Shown here: one piece after another, positions 43,716-51,899 of the stretch | Position numbering within the stretch: the first letter of the stretch is position 1 | How the letters are laid out: every line of letters starts with the position of its first letter | Assembly (NCBI RefSeq): GCF_002975175.1 | Contig: NZ_PCNZ01000003.1 | Location: forward strand, 62,001 to 126,000 | DNA from: Bacillus sp. MYb209 | GTDB taxonomy: Bacteria; Bacillota; Bacilli; Bacillales; Bacillaceae_G | DNA: 64,000 bases | Reading direction: 5' to 3' | Translations under genes and position numbers: made by a program | Notes under the pieces: generated by a model | What the model was told of the DNA's origin: nothing | Databases searched by the model: none | What the model saw: only the letters and a program-made list of their open reading frames with translations

Positions 43716-44460
43716 GCCTTTTCCCCCCTAACAAAGAAAGGACATCCATAATCTTTTGATAAAATGCTTGCCTGCTTTCACCACAATAAATTTCGTTATA
43801 TAGTTGACCATCTTTAATAAATATGACTCTGCTGCAAAAACTCGCAGCATACGGATCGTGTGTAACTAACATCATTGTTGCCTTTTCTTCCTTATTAAGA
43901 GTATCTAACATCTCCATTACATCATTTGAAGATTTAGAGTCTAGGTTCCCTGTCGGTTCATCTGCAAGTAATAATTGCGGCTTATGAACGATTGCACGAG
44001 CGATTGCCGTTCTTTGAGCTTGCCCCCCTGATATTTCAAACGTTCTTTTACTCAATATATCTGTAATATTTAATTTATCTGCAACTTCTTCCACTCGTTT
44101 GTTCATTTCTTGTACAGAAACACCATCTAATGTCATTGGCAATACAATGTTTTCTTTTACTGTAAGTGTGCTGAGAAGATTAAATGATTGAAAAACAAAT
44201 CCTAATTTTTTTCTACGGAATAAAGCTAATTCTTCTGATGTCAACTGGAAAGGATTTGTACCATTTATTAATATTTCTCCCGATGTTGGAGAATCGATAG
44301 TAGATACCATATTTAATAACGTTGTTTTCCCACTTCCAGATGGCCCCATAATCCCTACAAATTCACCTTCTTGAATTGATAAATCAATATCTACCAATGC
44401 TTTAAAAGGTATTTTTCCTTTATATACTTTACTAATACTTTTTGCATGTAAAATTTCCAT
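43690..44460 (-). CDS. BceA/YxdL-like ABC transporter ATP-binding protein
   Basis: Cytosolic ATPase of 256 aa (MacB/BceA branch). Walker A GPSGSGKTT, Q-loop FVFQSFNLL, signature ISGGQAQRTAIARA, Walker B LLADEPTGNLDS and the H-loop VTHDPYAASFC are all intact. The C-terminus is about 15 residues longer than core members and overlaps the start of the permease gene. It is first in the operon, and 85 bases upstream lies TTACA-CGCT-TGTAA, a perfect BceR-type operator. ATG 44460 has GAAGGGAGAAT. Confidence 0.93.
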   Translation of the reverse strand: MEILHAKSISKVYKGKIPFKALVDIDLSIQEGEFVGIMGPSGSGKTTLLNMVSTIDSPTSGEILINGTNPFQLTSEELALFRRKKLGFVFQSFNLLSTLTVKENIVLPMTLDGVSVQEMNKRVEEVADKLNITDILSKRTFEISGGQAQRTAIARAIVHKPQLLLADEPTGNLDSKSSNDVMEMLDTLNKEEKATMMLVTHDPYAASFCSRVIFIKDGQLYNEIYCGESRQAFYQKIMDVLSLLGGKRHDFSSVRI

Positions 44461-44544
44461 TTATATTCTCCCTTCATTTGCACTGCTCACTACAAAGTGT
44501 AAAGGAATTGTCTTACAGCTCATATTGATTCATCTTTCATTTAT

Positions 44545-44560
44545 CTTACACGCTTGTAAG
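44545..44560. promoter_or_regulatory. BceR-type operator upstream of bceA-like gene
   Basis: CTTACA-CGCT-TGTAAG is a perfect inverted repeat matching the TNACA-N4-TGTAA binding site of BceR-like regulators. It is 85 bases upstream of the ATPase start, the usual place for activation of a Bce transporter. Confidence 0.75.
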
Positions 44561-44866
44561 ATTTCTAAAAAAACAGACAATACATCTATAACCAATACCT
44601 ATTTATCTTATATTATTTGTAAAGTAGTATGAAATACAACGCTACTTATTTCTAATATTCATGACCTTATTAATTAAATGAATTTCTCGTTTAGAATATG
44701 TGTGGACTGAAGTGATGTTTAGCGTCATTAATAGTGGCAATTGTTTTATCCCTTACATTCTTTATTAGCAAAGTGTGAAAGATTATAAAGAATAAATATA
44801 TAACTTCAAAGCGGTGAATTACAACGTATAATTTATAAGTTAAATCAAACAGTAAATAGAACGTAA

Positions 44867-44894
44867 AAAGCTTAGAGTTTTAGCCCTAAGCTTT
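44867..44894 (-). terminator. Terminator of the acetyltransferase gene
   Basis: AAAGCTTAG / CTAAGCTTT stem followed on the minus strand by TTTTTACG. Confidence 0.65.
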
Positions 44895-44900
44895 CTTTTT

Positions 44901-45506
44901 TTATAATGATTCTATTAGAGAAGCATTTTTTATCCACTCTGATTTGCTCAATATATAATGGTTATATAGTTGATTTTCTATCGTCTGTTGACTCAGATAA
45001 GTAAACCCACATTTTTCAATTACTTTATTTGATGATATGTTGTTGATTAAAGCAATTGCATTTAGGACATCTAAAGTTGTATTTTTGAACAAATAGTCAA
45101 TCAACCCTTTAGTCGCTTTCGTAGCGTAACCATTATTTTGATACTCGCTTGAAATAGCATACATAATTTCTCTGTTCGGTGAAGGGAGTTCTTCTTTAAT
45201 GCCCGTACAGCACCATCCAATAAATTCATTAGTATCTTTTATAAATACTCCTAGTTTTAAAAAATGACCATCTATGTTTGATGAATTTGTAGCAGCATCA
45301 AGAAATACTTTATTTGCTGGTATTTCATAATTTGTAACCCAATTAACTCGTTGTTCTTTCGTTGATTTCCAGTCTGGCAAAAACTTTTCTATTTCTGGTT
45401 GATTCGATATTTTATAAATACTCTCCGCATCTTTCATGGAAAATTCTTGTAAGTAAATATCACCACAATCTAGTCTAAATAACTTAGTCGAATTTTCTTC
45501 TCCCAT
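44901..45506 (-). CDS. GNAT family N-acetyltransferase (RimJ/RimL-like)
   Basis: A 201-aa acetyltransferase with an acetyl-CoA site of the Acetyltransf_3 type: motif A (EIMYAISSEYQNNGYATKATKGL, a variant Q/RxxGxA/G) and motif B (NAIALINNISSNKVIEKCGF). Such enzymes acetylate ribosomal proteins, amino acids or antibiotics; substrate unknown. ATG 45506 has AAGGGGGAT. It follows vmlR by about 75 bases on the same strand and could be read through from it, which would place it under the vmlR attenuator. Confidence 0.87.
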   Translation of the reverse strand: MGEENSTKLFRLDCGDIYLQEFSMKDAESIYKISNQPEIEKFLPDWKSTKEQRVNWVTNYEIPANKVFLDAATNSSNIDGHFLKLGVFIKDTNEFIGWCCTGIKEELPSPNREIMYAISSEYQNNGYATKATKGLIDYLFKNTTLDVLNAIALINNISSNKVIEKCGFTYLSQQTIENQLYNHYILSKSEWIKNASLIESL

Positions 45507-45579
45507 GATAATCCCCCTTAATCACGTTTAAAAATCAGTAATTATACATACCTCCTAGCTAGAGGTACTCATAATCACA

Positions 45580-47208
45580 TTAAAGTGCCTTTATCTGCTT
45601 CGTAAGTTCTTTAAATCGTTCGTCAAGTTCGTTATAGTCTTTGTCGTTAGAAGTTAAAAAGCTTAATTTACCTAATACTTCTTGTCTCTCTGTTTCTAAC
45701 GTTAAACGTAGCTCTTCAATATCATCTCTTGTTTTAATAGACTCTTCTAGCTGCTTTTGTATCGTATTATTTGAAAACACAAGTTTCGTGTTAGTTGTTT
45801 TCTCCAAAAAATATCGATCATGAGAAACTATAACTAGTGTTCCATTATACTCAGCTAATGTATTTTCAAGCTGTTCCCTTGAAGGTAAGTCTAGATGGTT
45901 TGTCGGTTCATCTAAAATAAGAACATCTTTTTCTTCTAAAATATACGTCATTAGCTTACACTTCACTCGTTCTCCCATACTCATATGCTCAATCGGCTCT
46001 TTCCATTGAGAAGCTTGAAACCCTAAATGTTTCATTAAATTTTGGACTTTTCCTCTTTCTTCAAATGTCTCTTTAAAAAACAAATCTTCTGGTGTTTTAT
46101 CAAGTGGTAAATCAAATACTTCTTGTGTTAAATAACAGATGTTTGCAGATGGTGAAATCCATATTTCTCCTTGAACAGTTTCTGTTCCCATAATCATCTT
46201 CAATAAGGTCGTTTTCCCGCAACCGTTCGGTCCAACAATCGCAACTTTCTCACCGTGCTGAATTGTAAAATTAACGTTTTCAAATAATGTTTTTCCATGA
46301 AAGTCTTTTTTTAATTGCTTTACTTCTAAAAAGCGTTTTCCTACTTTTTTATTCGCTTGAATAGAGAACTCAACTGAATACTCTTCTTTCACACGTTCTA
46401 CTTTCTTTTTCTCAAGCTCTTTTTCGAGGCGTTTTCGTTTCGACTTAACTTGCGCATCCATTCGCTTCGCTTTCACACGATAAAATTCTTTAACTCCTTC
46501 TTGTTTTGTAGACTGTGCATGTGCCTTTTGTGACCATGAACTTAATTCGTTTATTTGTGATTCTACTTGTTCTATCTTTTTTTGCTGTTTTTCATATTCA
46601 CGCTGCTGCGTCATTCTTTTTTGCTCACGTGCTTTCATATAACTCGTATAATTACCAGTATGCTCAATTAATTTTTTATCCTCAATTGACCATATTTTTG
46701 TTGCGACAACATCTAAAAAATATCGATCATGTGATACAACGATAACAGTACCTTTCATATTTTTTATTTGTTTAATGAGAAATTCCGTACTCATCTCATC
46801 TAAATGATTTGTCGGTTCGTCTAATATTAAGACATTAGGATTTTCGGAAAATCCTTTTGCTAATCGAATTTTCAGCTTTTCACCACCACTTAAAGTATGA
46901 AAATCGTTCGTTGGCACGCCCCATTTCGCAAGAAGTTCTGCTTCTTTTGCAATCACATCATTACTAATAAAGGATTCTATTTCTTGTTCAACATATGCCG
47001 TTGTCATATTCATTTGCTGCCATTCAACAGTACCTTTTGATGGCTCAATCTTCCCATTAATTAATTGAAGCAATGTTGATTTACCGGCACCATTTTTACC
47101 AATTAATCCGATAACATCCCCTTGTTTTACTGTAACATTCATTTTCTCTACCAAAGTATTTTCCATTATTTCAACATAAACATCATTTAATTTTAAAAGT
47201 TCTTTCAT
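45580..47208 (-). CDS. vmlR: ABC-F ribosomal protection protein VmlR
   Basis: A 542-aa soluble ABC-F protein that binds the ribosome E site and dislodges virginiamycin M, lincomycin and pleuromutilin-type drugs. It has two ABC domains: Walker A GKNGAGKS and GPNGCGKT; signatures LSGGEKLKIRLAKG and MSMGERVK; two LDEPTNHLD Walker B boxes. The interdomain linker (REYEKQQKKIEQVE..., SWSQKAHAQSTKQEG, FYRVKAKRMDAQ) and the whole sequence follow B. subtilis VmlR closely. Start 47208 (MKELLKLNDVYV) has AAAGGGAT; the frame extending to 47391 is the attenuator leader, not coding. Confidence 0.92.
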   Translation of the reverse strand: MKELLKLNDVYVEIMENTLVEKMNVTVKQGDVIGLIGKNGAGKSTLLQLINGKIEPSKGTVEWQQMNMTTAYVEQEIESFISNDVIAKEAELLAKWGVPTNDFHTLSGGEKLKIRLAKGFSENPNVLILDEPTNHLDEMSTEFLIKQIKNMKGTVIVVSHDRYFLDVVATKIWSIEDKKLIEHTGNYTSYMKAREQKRMTQQREYEKQQKKIEQVESQINELSSWSQKAHAQSTKQEGVKEFYRVKAKRMDAQVKSKRKRLEKELEKKKVERVKEEYSVEFSIQANKKVGKRFLEVKQLKKDFHGKTLFENVNFTIQHGEKVAIVGPNGCGKTTLLKMIMGTETVQGEIWISPSANICYLTQEVFDLPLDKTPEDLFFKETFEERGKVQNLMKHLGFQASQWKEPIEHMSMGERVKCKLMTYILEEKDVLILDEPTNHLDLPSREQLENTLAEYNGTLVIVSHDRYFLEKTTNTKLVFSNNTIQKQLEESIKTRDDIEELRLTLETERQEVLGKLSFLTSNDKDYNELDERFKELTKQIKAL

Positions 47209-47235
47209 ATTACCGATCCCTTTCATTAAGGGAGA

Positions 47236-47271
47236 ACAAAAAAATCCTCCCAAAGTAATTTTGGCAGGATT
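47236..47271 (-). terminator. Attenuator terminator of vmlR
   Basis: AATCCTGCCAAA / TTTGGGAGGATT (one mismatch), six-base loop, followed by seven T. It lies 28 bases before the vmlR start. Confidence 0.85.
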
Positions 47272-47446
47272 AGTCGTTACATTATTTATACCCAAATAAG
47301 CTATTACGCAAAACAAATAGCAATACCGTTGAATGGAATTGGGCAGACTAATCCTATTTTTTATAAATTGAAATTTATTGAATTTCAACATTTAAAAATA
47401 AGATTAGTTAATCATCGTCCACCCATCATTCCTTTCCGTCGTTAGT
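47272..47446 (-). promoter_or_regulatory. uORF-containing attenuator leader of vmlR
   Basis: Minus-strand order: -35 TTTACT (47477-47482), 18 bases, -10 TACAAT (47453-47458); CGGAAAGG; three-codon frame ATG ATT AAC TAA (47404-47415); segment 1 (47397-47408); inner hairpin TTGAAATT / AATTTCAA; segment 2 AATAGGATTAGT (47347-47358). Segment 2 pairs either with segment 1 (12 bp, one wobble) or, through AGGATTAGTC, with GACTAATCCT (47266-47275), the 5' arm of the terminator. This is a complete ribosome-controlled attenuator and matches the MFS-vat leader at 24.1-24.3 kb in uORF and segment 2. Confidence 0.85.
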
Positions 47447-47527
47447 AACCATATTGTACCATGGTAGTACTGTATGAGTAAATGCAATTATATGTGCAGT
47501 TAAAAAAATTGCTTTCTTTTAGGTCTA

Positions 47528-47686
47528 TTTATCCTGCTATTTGCGGACAGTAAGACTCCCACCTCAAAATCCAGCTGGAGCAAAGAAGTTAGGTGGGAGA
47601 TAAACTGCCCGTAAACGCCCGATTGGTGAGGGCTAATAATCAGTGGGGGATGAACAAAACCCCCACTGATTATAGTTTCACTTTAT
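47528..47686 (+). repeat. bcr1-like dispersed repeat, full-length copy
   Basis: A 159-bp element with TTTAT at both ends (TTTATCCTGC ... GTTTCACTTTAT). Internal inverted segments (CTCCCACCT / AGGTGGGAG, and AATCAGTGGGGG / CCCCCACTGATT) would give a stable folded RNA or DNA. Its right half matches the shorter copy at 12744-12826. It sits between vmlR and the aldo/keto reductase, disturbing neither. Non-autonomous; no transposase gene. Confidence 0.75.
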
Positions 47687-47878
47687 CATTTCTGCACTTC
47701 ATATCGATCAATCACAAACAACATTTGTTGTACTACTGGCTTTATATTTCCCTTGTAGTACACTTCTAAGCACTCCCCCTTATATAATTTTTATATAAAT
47801 TTATCATTAATTATATATTATACATATTACATTTCCGTTCTTATAATAAAGATATCATTTCTAAGGGGGGATTTTACA

Positions 47879-48868
47879 ATGGAATTTAGCAAACTAGGAA
47901 ACAGTGGTTTAACAGTAAGTAAGATTGCATACGGGAACTGGATTAACCATGGCGGAAAAGTAAACGAAGATACTGCAAATGATTGTGTGAAAGCCGCACT
48001 AGATGTTGGAATTACAACGTTCGATACTGCTGATGTTTATTCGGACACTATAGCCGAGGAAGTACTTGGCCGATCTTTGCAAGGTATACGCCGAGAAAGT
48101 ATAGAACTATGTACAAAAGTATGCCATCCGACTGGACCCGGAAAAAATGATAGAGGCTTATCACGAAAGCATATTTTAGAAAATTGTAATGCATCTTTAC
48201 ACAGATTGCAGACAGACTACATCGATGTCTATTATGCACATAGATTTGATACAACAACTCCTCTTGAGGAAACAATGTTAGCTTTCTCAGATCTTGTAAG
48301 ACAAGGTAAAGTCCTTTATATTGGCGTAAGTGAGTGGACATCGGAACAAATTACACGTGGTGCAGCACTTGCTCGAGAATTGAGCATTCCACTTATCGCT
48401 AGCCAACCTCAATACTCGATGTTGTGGCGAGTTATTGAAACTGATGTGATACCAACATGTCAACGTGAGGGACTTGGTCAAATCGTATGGTCCCCCCTTG
48501 CACAAGGTATTCTCACAGGAAAATATCAACCTGGTAAACCAATACCGACTCAATCACGTGCTAACTCCGATGCTGGTAAACCATTTTTCCACAAACTCGT
48601 GCAACGTTGGATGAGTGATGATGTACTCACTGCAATTCAGAAACTTAATCCTATCGCGCAGGAAACTAATCTTACCCTATCTCAACTCGCAGTTGCTTGG
48701 GTACTACAAAATCCAGCTGTTTCCTCTGCAATTATTGGCGCATCAAATCCGGAGCAAATAAGAGAAAACGTAATTGCTTCTAGTGTTAAATTGCAACCTG
48801 AAATTATGGATCAGATTGATAATGTACTAAAAGGTTTCGTTGAGTATGATCCGAGCAAAACAGGTTGA
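47879..48868 (+). CDS. Aldo/keto reductase (YhdN/potassium-channel beta-like)
   Basis: A 329-aa NADPH-dependent reductase of the (beta/alpha)8 AKR fold. The catalytic tetrad can be placed: Asp and Tyr in TFDTADVYSDT, Lys in ELCTKVCH, His in DVYYAHRFD. The cofactor-binding end is AIIGASNPEQIREN. It opens MEFSKLGNSGLTVSKIAYGNW, typical of the voltage-gated channel beta / L-glyceraldehyde 3-phosphate reductase branch. Substrate unknown. ATG 47879 follows AAGGGGGG. A LysR regulator is convergent downstream rather than divergent, so its control of this gene is not implied. Confidence 0.93.
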   Translation: MEFSKLGNSGLTVSKIAYGNWINHGGKVNEDTANDCVKAALDVGITTFDTADVYSDTIAEEVLGRSLQGIRRESIELCTKVCHPTGPGKNDRGLSRKHILENCNASLHRLQTDYIDVYYAHRFDTTTPLEETMLAFSDLVRQGKVLYIGVSEWTSEQITRGAALARELSIPLIASQPQYSMLWRVIETDVIPTCQREGLGQIVWSPLAQGILTGKYQPGKPIPTQSRANSDAGKPFFHKLVQRWMSDDVLTAIQKLNPIAQETNLTLSQLAVAWVLQNPAVSSAIIGASNPEQIRENVIASSVKLQPEIMDQIDNVLKGFVEYDPSKTG

Positions 48869-48960
48869 ATCATCAGTGAATTTATTAATAAAAACCACGA
48901 AATATCTTTGTAGTCTAAGTTTAAAATAAAAATAGAAGTTTTCCTTTACAAGTTCCCGAT

Positions 48961-48986
48961 GCCCATCCTTTCAAGATGGGCTTTTA
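48961..48986. terminator. Terminator between the aldo/keto reductase and lysR genes
   Basis: GCCCATCYT / AGATGGGC with a TTCA loop and TTTTA on the plus strand; it overlaps the end of the lysR gene. Confidence 0.75.
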
Positions 48987-49883
48987 CTCTTTAAATTCAA
49001 ATTGTGAAGTCTTATAAACCTCTCTAACAACTGTTAAGAAGTTCTCTAACACTACAGACTTTTCATCTTGTCTCCATCCAACATATAAATTTATTTTCGG
49101 TGTATTATCTTGAATTTCTTTATATATGACTCCCGATTTTTTATAACTTTTCACTGATGATGGAACGACAGAAATCCCCATTCCTGCTGCAACTAAATTC
49201 ACAATCGTTTGCATTTGAATCGCTTCTTGAACAATATTTAAACTTACCCCATGTTCCCAAAAGTAGCTAATAATTAAATCATAAAAGTTTGTACCGAAAT
49301 GACGGGGAAATAAAATAAATGGTTCATCAACTAATGATTTGATTGAAATTTTATGTAACGAAACTAAAGGATGATTTTCATGCAAAACTAATTTTAAACA
49401 TTCCTCAGAACAAACTTCGGAAACTAATATTTCATTATTCTGCTTGGAACGGATAAATCCAATATGAATTTGTTTTTCATAGAGTGCTTTTATTTGCTGG
49501 TCTGTTGTCATCTCACGTAATATGAGCTGAATTTTAGGAAACCGTTCTCGAAATGTTTTTAATATGTCTATAACGGTTTCTGTAGAATCGACAAAACCGA
49601 TGATTAAATGTCCTATCTTCCCTTCATCCGCAAGCTGTGTTTCTTTAATGGTTCTATCTACTAGAAGCAACGTTTGCCGTGCACCTTCTAAGAATATTTT
49701 TCCAGCATCGGTAAGTTCAACCATTCTTTTCGTTCGATGAAAAAGTTGAACTCCTAATTCTTCTTCTAATTTACGAATTTCTTGGCTTAAAGGGGGCTGT
49801 GCCATCATAAGACGTTCTGCTGCACGACTAAAGTTTAATTCTTCTGCCACCGTTATGAAATATCTCATTTTTCGAATATCCAT
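48984..49883 (-). CDS. LysR-family transcriptional regulator
   Basis: A 299-aa regulator with an N-terminal HTH (MDIRKMRYFITVAEELNFSRAAERLMMAQPPLSQEIRKLEEELG) and a C-terminal two-lobed effector domain (LIIGFVDSTETVIDIL onward, ending near residue 290). The HTH is canonical and the length usual for the family. ATG 49883 has AAAGGGGTGTATTG. Neither neighbour is divergent from it, so its target is not visible; the upstream intergenic region (49884-50085) has no LysR-type T-N11-A site that I could single out. Confidence 0.92.
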   Translation of the reverse strand: MDIRKMRYFITVAEELNFSRAAERLMMAQPPLSQEIRKLEEELGVQLFHRTKRMVELTDAGKIFLEGARQTLLLVDRTIKETQLADEGKIGHLIIGFVDSTETVIDILKTFRERFPKIQLILREMTTDQQIKALYEKQIHIGFIRSKQNNEILVSEVCSEECLKLVLHENHPLVSLHKISIKSLVDEPFILFPRHFGTNFYDLIISYFWEHGVSLNIVQEAIQMQTIVNLVAAGMGISVVPSSVKSYKKSGVIYKEIQDNTPKINLYVGWRQDEKSVVLENFLTVVREVYKTSQFEFKE

Positions 49884-50038
49884 TTCAATACACCCCTTTC
49901 ATTAATCAATAAAAAAATATTCTCTTTTATTACAAAAAAACCTTAATGTATCTAGTATTACTTTTATCTTTAACAAAATTGTTTTGCTTCTCTTATGTAA
50001 ATAACCTTTCATTCTGGAATTTTATCAAGGGTACAAAA

Positions 50039-50078
50039 CAAGGCTAAAAAACTTATTTCAAAAGTTCTTTAGCCTTGT
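50039..50078 (-). terminator. Terminator of the BceRS-like operon
   Basis: CAAGGCTAAAAAACT / AGTTCTTTAGCCTTG hairpin (one mismatch) past the kinase stop. Confidence 0.75.
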
Positions 50079-50085
50079 TTACTTT

Positions 50086-51069
50086 TTACACATTACAAAA
50101 TTTAATTCGTACAACGGTACCTTTACCAACTTCTGAATGGACTTCTACACTATGTCCTAATTGTTTCGTAATTTCATATACAAGATATAGTCCCATTCCA
50201 GTTGATTCTTTAAAATCTCTACCGTTTTCTCCTGTAAAGAAAGGTTTAAATACTCTTGGCAAATCTTGCTTCGGTATCCCTACGCCACTATCAATAATTT
50301 CAAGTACAACTGTATTACCTTCCTTACATGCTTTCACTTTAATCTTTTCTCTACTACCTGATGAATATTTAATCGCATTCGATATAATTTGTCCAATTAA
50401 AAATTGTAACCATTTCGCATCACTTTCTACAGTAATATCCTTATCAATTTCAAGCTCTGGATATACAAAATTCCGGATAAAGAAGCGTTTATGTTCATGC
50501 ACGGAATGATTTACTATTTTATGTAGTTGTACTCTTTCTACATAAAAATCTTGTGTAAATGCTTCTAAACGCGCGACATAGAGGGCCATCTCTAACCCCT
50601 TTTTCAACCTATCTGTTTCCTCATTAATACTTTCAAAACGCGAATCCACTTCATCTTGTGTAATTAATTCTATTACAGATAGAGGTGTTTTCATTTGATG
50701 AATCCACTGATTCATAAAGGTTAAATGATCATTATTTTTTCTCTCTTGTAATTGCAGTTGATTTTGATAATGACGATATTGCGCTTCGAGCAAATCTTGG
50801 AGAGCAGTTGATAAAACTGCAAAATCAGATTTTTGAACAGATTCATCCAAAGATTGCATTGGGTTTGCTAAACGCTCATAAAAAGAACGATGTGTAAAAT
50901 AACGAAATACTAAATAACTTACCATAAAAAAAGCACCTAAAAACATTGCATATAATGCCGTTGTAATATGATTATGCCCATCAAACCAATAAACAAGGAA
51001 TATGGCTAGTAGTTGGAACACTGTAAAACAAATAAGTGGTATATGATCACGTATAAACAGCCTTATCAT
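50086..51069 (-). CDS. BceS-like intramembrane-sensing histidine kinase
   Basis: A 327-aa kinase with two closely spaced membrane helices (about 10-28 and 36-56) and almost no extracellular loop, the hallmark of BceS-type intramembrane-sensing kinases that depend on their transporter for the signal. HisKA has QWIHQMKTPLSV (His124), and HATPase has NAIKYSSG, DSGVGIP and STGMGLYLVYE. It overlaps the response regulator by four bases. The usual transporter partner is not adjacent; the BceAB-like genes are 5.6 kb away on the same strand. Confidence 0.92.
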   Translation of the reverse strand: MIRLFIRDHIPLICFTVFQLLAIFLVYWFDGHNHITTALYAMFLGAFFMVSYLVFRYFTHRSFYERLANPMQSLDESVQKSDFAVLSTALQDLLEAQYRHYQNQLQLQERKNNDHLTFMNQWIHQMKTPLSVIELITQDEVDSRFESINEETDRLKKGLEMALYVARLEAFTQDFYVERVQLHKIVNHSVHEHKRFFIRNFVYPELEIDKDITVESDAKWLQFLIGQIISNAIKYSSGSREKIKVKACKEGNTVVLEIIDSGVGIPKQDLPRVFKPFFTGENGRDFKESTGMGLYLVYEITKQLGHSVEVHSEVGKGTVVRIKFCNV

Positions 51070-51773
51070 TTTTCTATACCATTATCCCAAGTAATATGTA
51101 ATCTATATCCAACACTACGAATCGTTTCAATCGCTCCTTCAATATGTAATGTTTTTAACTTTTTACGCACACGTGTTGTATTTACACTTAATGTATTATC
51201 ATCAACATAGGATTCACTATCCCATAATTTATTTAATAACACTTCTCTGCTCACAACACGCGGATAATTTTTCATTAACATTTCTAATAAAATGGCTTCG
51301 TTTCTCGTAATATCAATCTCTTGATTCCTCAGTTTTAATACAAGTCTTTCGGGATATAAACAAAGACCTTGTTGCTCAACCATTCGTTCTTCTAGTTTCG
51401 GTGCATAATCTCCGTAAGCACGTCTTAAATGACTACGAATTTTCGCCATTACAACCTCATAATGGAAAGGCTTCGGAATAAAATCATCGCCACCATTTTC
51501 TAACGCCATAACTTGATCCATCGTGCCTTCACGAGCCGAAATAAATAAAATCGGACATGTGGAGACCGCACGGATTTGACGACACCAATAGTACCCATCA
51601 AAACTCGGTAAATTGATATCTAATAAAACTAACTCTGGTTGTTCCTCTAAAAATGTGTCTAATACATTTTGAAAATCCGATACAATAATTCCTTGGTAAC
51701 CGTATTTCGCAACATATGTTGATAATAACTCTGCAATTTTCATATCATCTTCTACAATCATAATTTTAACCAT
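51066..51773 (-). CDS. BceR-like response regulator
   Basis: A 235-aa OmpR-family regulator: receiver domain with IVEDD, phospho-Asp in LVLLDINLP and Lys in FIPKPFHYE, and a winged helix ending ETIRSVGYRLHITW. The sequence style (GGDDFIPKPFHYEVVMAKIRSHLRR) is that of BceR/YxdJ. It is first in the operon with the kinase. A perfect TNACA-N4-TGTAA operator lies before the bceA-like gene, which supports that operon as its target. ATG 51773 follows GGAGTTAACAA. Confidence 0.92.
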   Translation of the reverse strand: MVKIMIVEDDMKIAELLSTYVAKYGYQGIIVSDFQNVLDTFLEEQPELVLLDINLPSFDGYYWCRQIRAVSTCPILFISAREGTMDQVMALENGGDDFIPKPFHYEVVMAKIRSHLRRAYGDYAPKLEERMVEQQGLCLYPERLVLKLRNQEIDITRNEAILLEMLMKNYPRVVSREVLLNKLWDSESYVDDNTLSVNTTRVRKKLKTLHIEGAIETIRSVGYRLHITWDNGIEK

Positions 51774-51854
51774 TTGTTAACTCCTTTTCGATCTACAATC
51801 TCATATACAATTATATAAAATAAATACTACCTCTTTTCATTAAATCCGTAAATT

Positions 51855-51886
51855 AAAAAAGGATGCTTTTATACAAAAGTATCCTT
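51855..51886 (-). terminator. Terminator of the amidase gene
   Basis: AAGGATGCTTTT / AAAAGTATCCTT (one wobble) after the stop at 51900. Confidence 0.65.
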
Positions 51887-51899
51887 CTTCTATTTTTTC

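Larger units (their letters stand above)
44461..44900. other. Promoter region of the bceAB-like operon, no gene seen
   Basis: Holds the BceR-like operator at 44545-44560, the minus-strand promoter area and, at the right end, the acetyltransferase terminator (44867-44894). The middle 300 bases are AT-rich with no frame that has a ribosome binding site. Confidence 0.6.

Noticed and set aside
47209-47391. 61-residue N-terminal extension of VmlR
   Set aside because: It passes through the terminator and switch segments of the leader; homologues start at MKELL.
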